DNA of 6,955 bases from the NCBI GenBank assembly GCA_002369025.1, contig DFDV01000203.1, positions 1 through 6,955 of the forward strand. The letters are read 5' to 3'. The notes under the pieces are model-generated. The model was not told the DNA's origin. It saw only the letters and a list, made by a program, of their open reading frames with translations, and ran no database searches. The stretch comes from Treponema sp. UBA3819 (lineage in GTDB: Bacteria; Spirochaetota; Spirochaetia; Treponematales; Treponemataceae). A program made the translations under genes and the position numbers. Below, in pieces: positions 6,273 to 6,955 of the stretch. Positions within the stretch are counted from its first letter, which is position 1. Each line of letters begins with the position of its first letter.

Positions 6273-6287
6273 TGCTATACTTATAGT
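6273..6287 (+). promoter_or_regulatory. extended -10 promoter of the HAD gene, predicted leaderless
   Basis: TGC-TATACT (hexamer 6276-6281) is followed by exactly six bases and ATG 6288, with no ribosome binding site. The nine-base TGCTATACT is identical to that in front of pyrK-pyrD. The -35 region is weak; TAGAAA at 6254-6259 is the best candidate. Confidence 0.65.
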
Positions 6288-6955
6288 ATGAAACTGGATG
6301 TTAAAATTATTGCATTTGACCTTGACGACACGCTTTTGAATCACGAACTCAAAATTACTCCGCTTACGGCGGAAGCTTTACAGGAATGTGCCCGAAAAGG
6401 CATTTTTGTTGTGATGTGTTCGGGACGGGCGGAAAACGCAATTCTTCCCTATGTTCGTCAGCTCAATATTGCGGGTACACAGGCGGGACGCTACATCATC
6501 GCCATGAACGGAGCCACAATTTACGACATGCATATTCGCCAGCAGATTTATTCCCGCAAGGTAAGCGGAGATACACTCCTCTATGTTTTTCACGAAGCAG
6601 AAAAGCGCGGACTTCCCTGCCAGGTTTATGACCCCGCCTGCATTTATCCCTCCAAAGACAATGAGTGGACCCGGGTGGATGTAAAACTCTGCGGACTTAA
6701 AATGCAGGTGCGCGAAGACTTTGCTGACTTCATCAGGGAAGGGCAGAGCAAGATGGTTGTGCCGGGCGACCCCGAAAAATTGCAGGAATTTCAGGCCGAC
6801 TTAAAGCGCGATTTGGGCGACAAGGCAGTCATTTACACCAGCAAGCCCTATTTTCTGGAAATCATGCCCCCTCAGTGCGGTAAAGGCGAAGCGCTTCTGG
6901 AAATGGCGAAAATTCTTCAGATTCCCCGGGAACAAACCATGGCCTTTGGTGACAG
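6288..6955 (+). CDS. Cof-type HAD-superfamily phosphatase, 3' end beyond the window
   Basis: This gene is open to the right edge, giving 222 full codons. It belongs to the Cof (type IIB) branch of HAD hydrolases, cytosolic Mg2+-dependent phosphatases that typically act on sugar phosphates, nucleotides or cofactors such as FMN or PLP. Motif I is DLDDT with nucleophile Asp11 and acid/base Asp13. Motif II is CSGR (Ser45), followed by MNGA (73-76), a Cof hallmark. Motif III is the lysine in CGKGEAL (Lys199). Motif IV begins with FGD at the very edge (Asp222). The C2-type cap lies between about 80 and 190. Cof proteins are usually 260-290 residues, so roughly 40-60 residues are missing. The substrate cannot be assigned. 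The start ATG 6288 is chosen because the HAD core begins at once (IIAFDLDDT) and a -10 box lies immediately upstream. Confidence 0.92.
   Translation, partial: MKLDVKIIAFDLDDTLLNHELKITPLTAEALQECARKGIFVVMCSGRAENAILPYVRQLNIAGTQAGRYIIAMNGATIYDMHIRQQIYSRKVSGDTLLYVFHEAEKRGLPCQVYDPACIYPSKDNEWTRVDVKLCGLKMQVREDFADFIREGQSKMVVPGDPEKLQEFQADLKRDLGDKAVIYTSKPYFLEIMPPQCGKGEALLEMAKILQIPREQTMAFGD

Overview
The window reads as ordinary chromosomal DNA of a spirochaete-like, probably host- or gut-associated Treponema-type bacterium. This is an inference from three things: a Cys lipoprotein with a loose lipobox, a fused PyrK-PyrD protein, and the general style of the proteins. No rRNA, tRNA, transposase, phage or CRISPR sequence is present, and the taxonomy is not proven.

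Layout from left to right. Positions 1-88 hold a possible plus-strand terminator of a gene outside the window. Positions 89-1273 (minus) encode a stand-alone condensation-domain acyltransferase of the NRPS superfamily. A 47-bp gap carries two overlapping divergent promoters. Positions 1321-3102 (plus) encode a single-chain PyrK-PyrD dihydroorotate dehydrogenase for de novo pyrimidine synthesis. The 282-bp gap 3103-3384 is unusually structured. It holds a 93-bp imperfect palindrome built of about 10-nt CACAGAT-like units, then three perfect hairpins packed into 85 bp, then a good promoter. Positions 3385-4584 (plus) encode a THUMP-type RNA methyltransferase. It overlaps by 26 bp a TetR-family regulator (4559-5155, plus), so the two look like a translationally coupled operon. 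Positions 5179-6201 (minus) encode a lipoprotein with an FN3-like region, convergent with the regulator. A second divergent gap leads to a Cof-type HAD hydrolase (6288 to the right edge, plus) that is cut off by the window.

The genes do not form an obvious pathway; this looks like a mosaic of one- or two-gene transcription units. The strongest non-obvious signal is in their 5' ends. Three plus-strand genes (pyrK-pyrD, the methyltransferase and the HAD gene) share the layout TGn-TATACT, exactly six bases, then ATG, with no Shine-Dalgarno sequence. The condensation-domain gene has a near-identical layout. This predicts leaderless mRNAs. The regulator and the lipoprotein gene, in contrast, have clear purine-rich ribosome binding sites. 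The second notable item is the hairpin-rich gap downstream of pyrK-pyrD. I found no convincing evidence of a wholly new multi-gene system.
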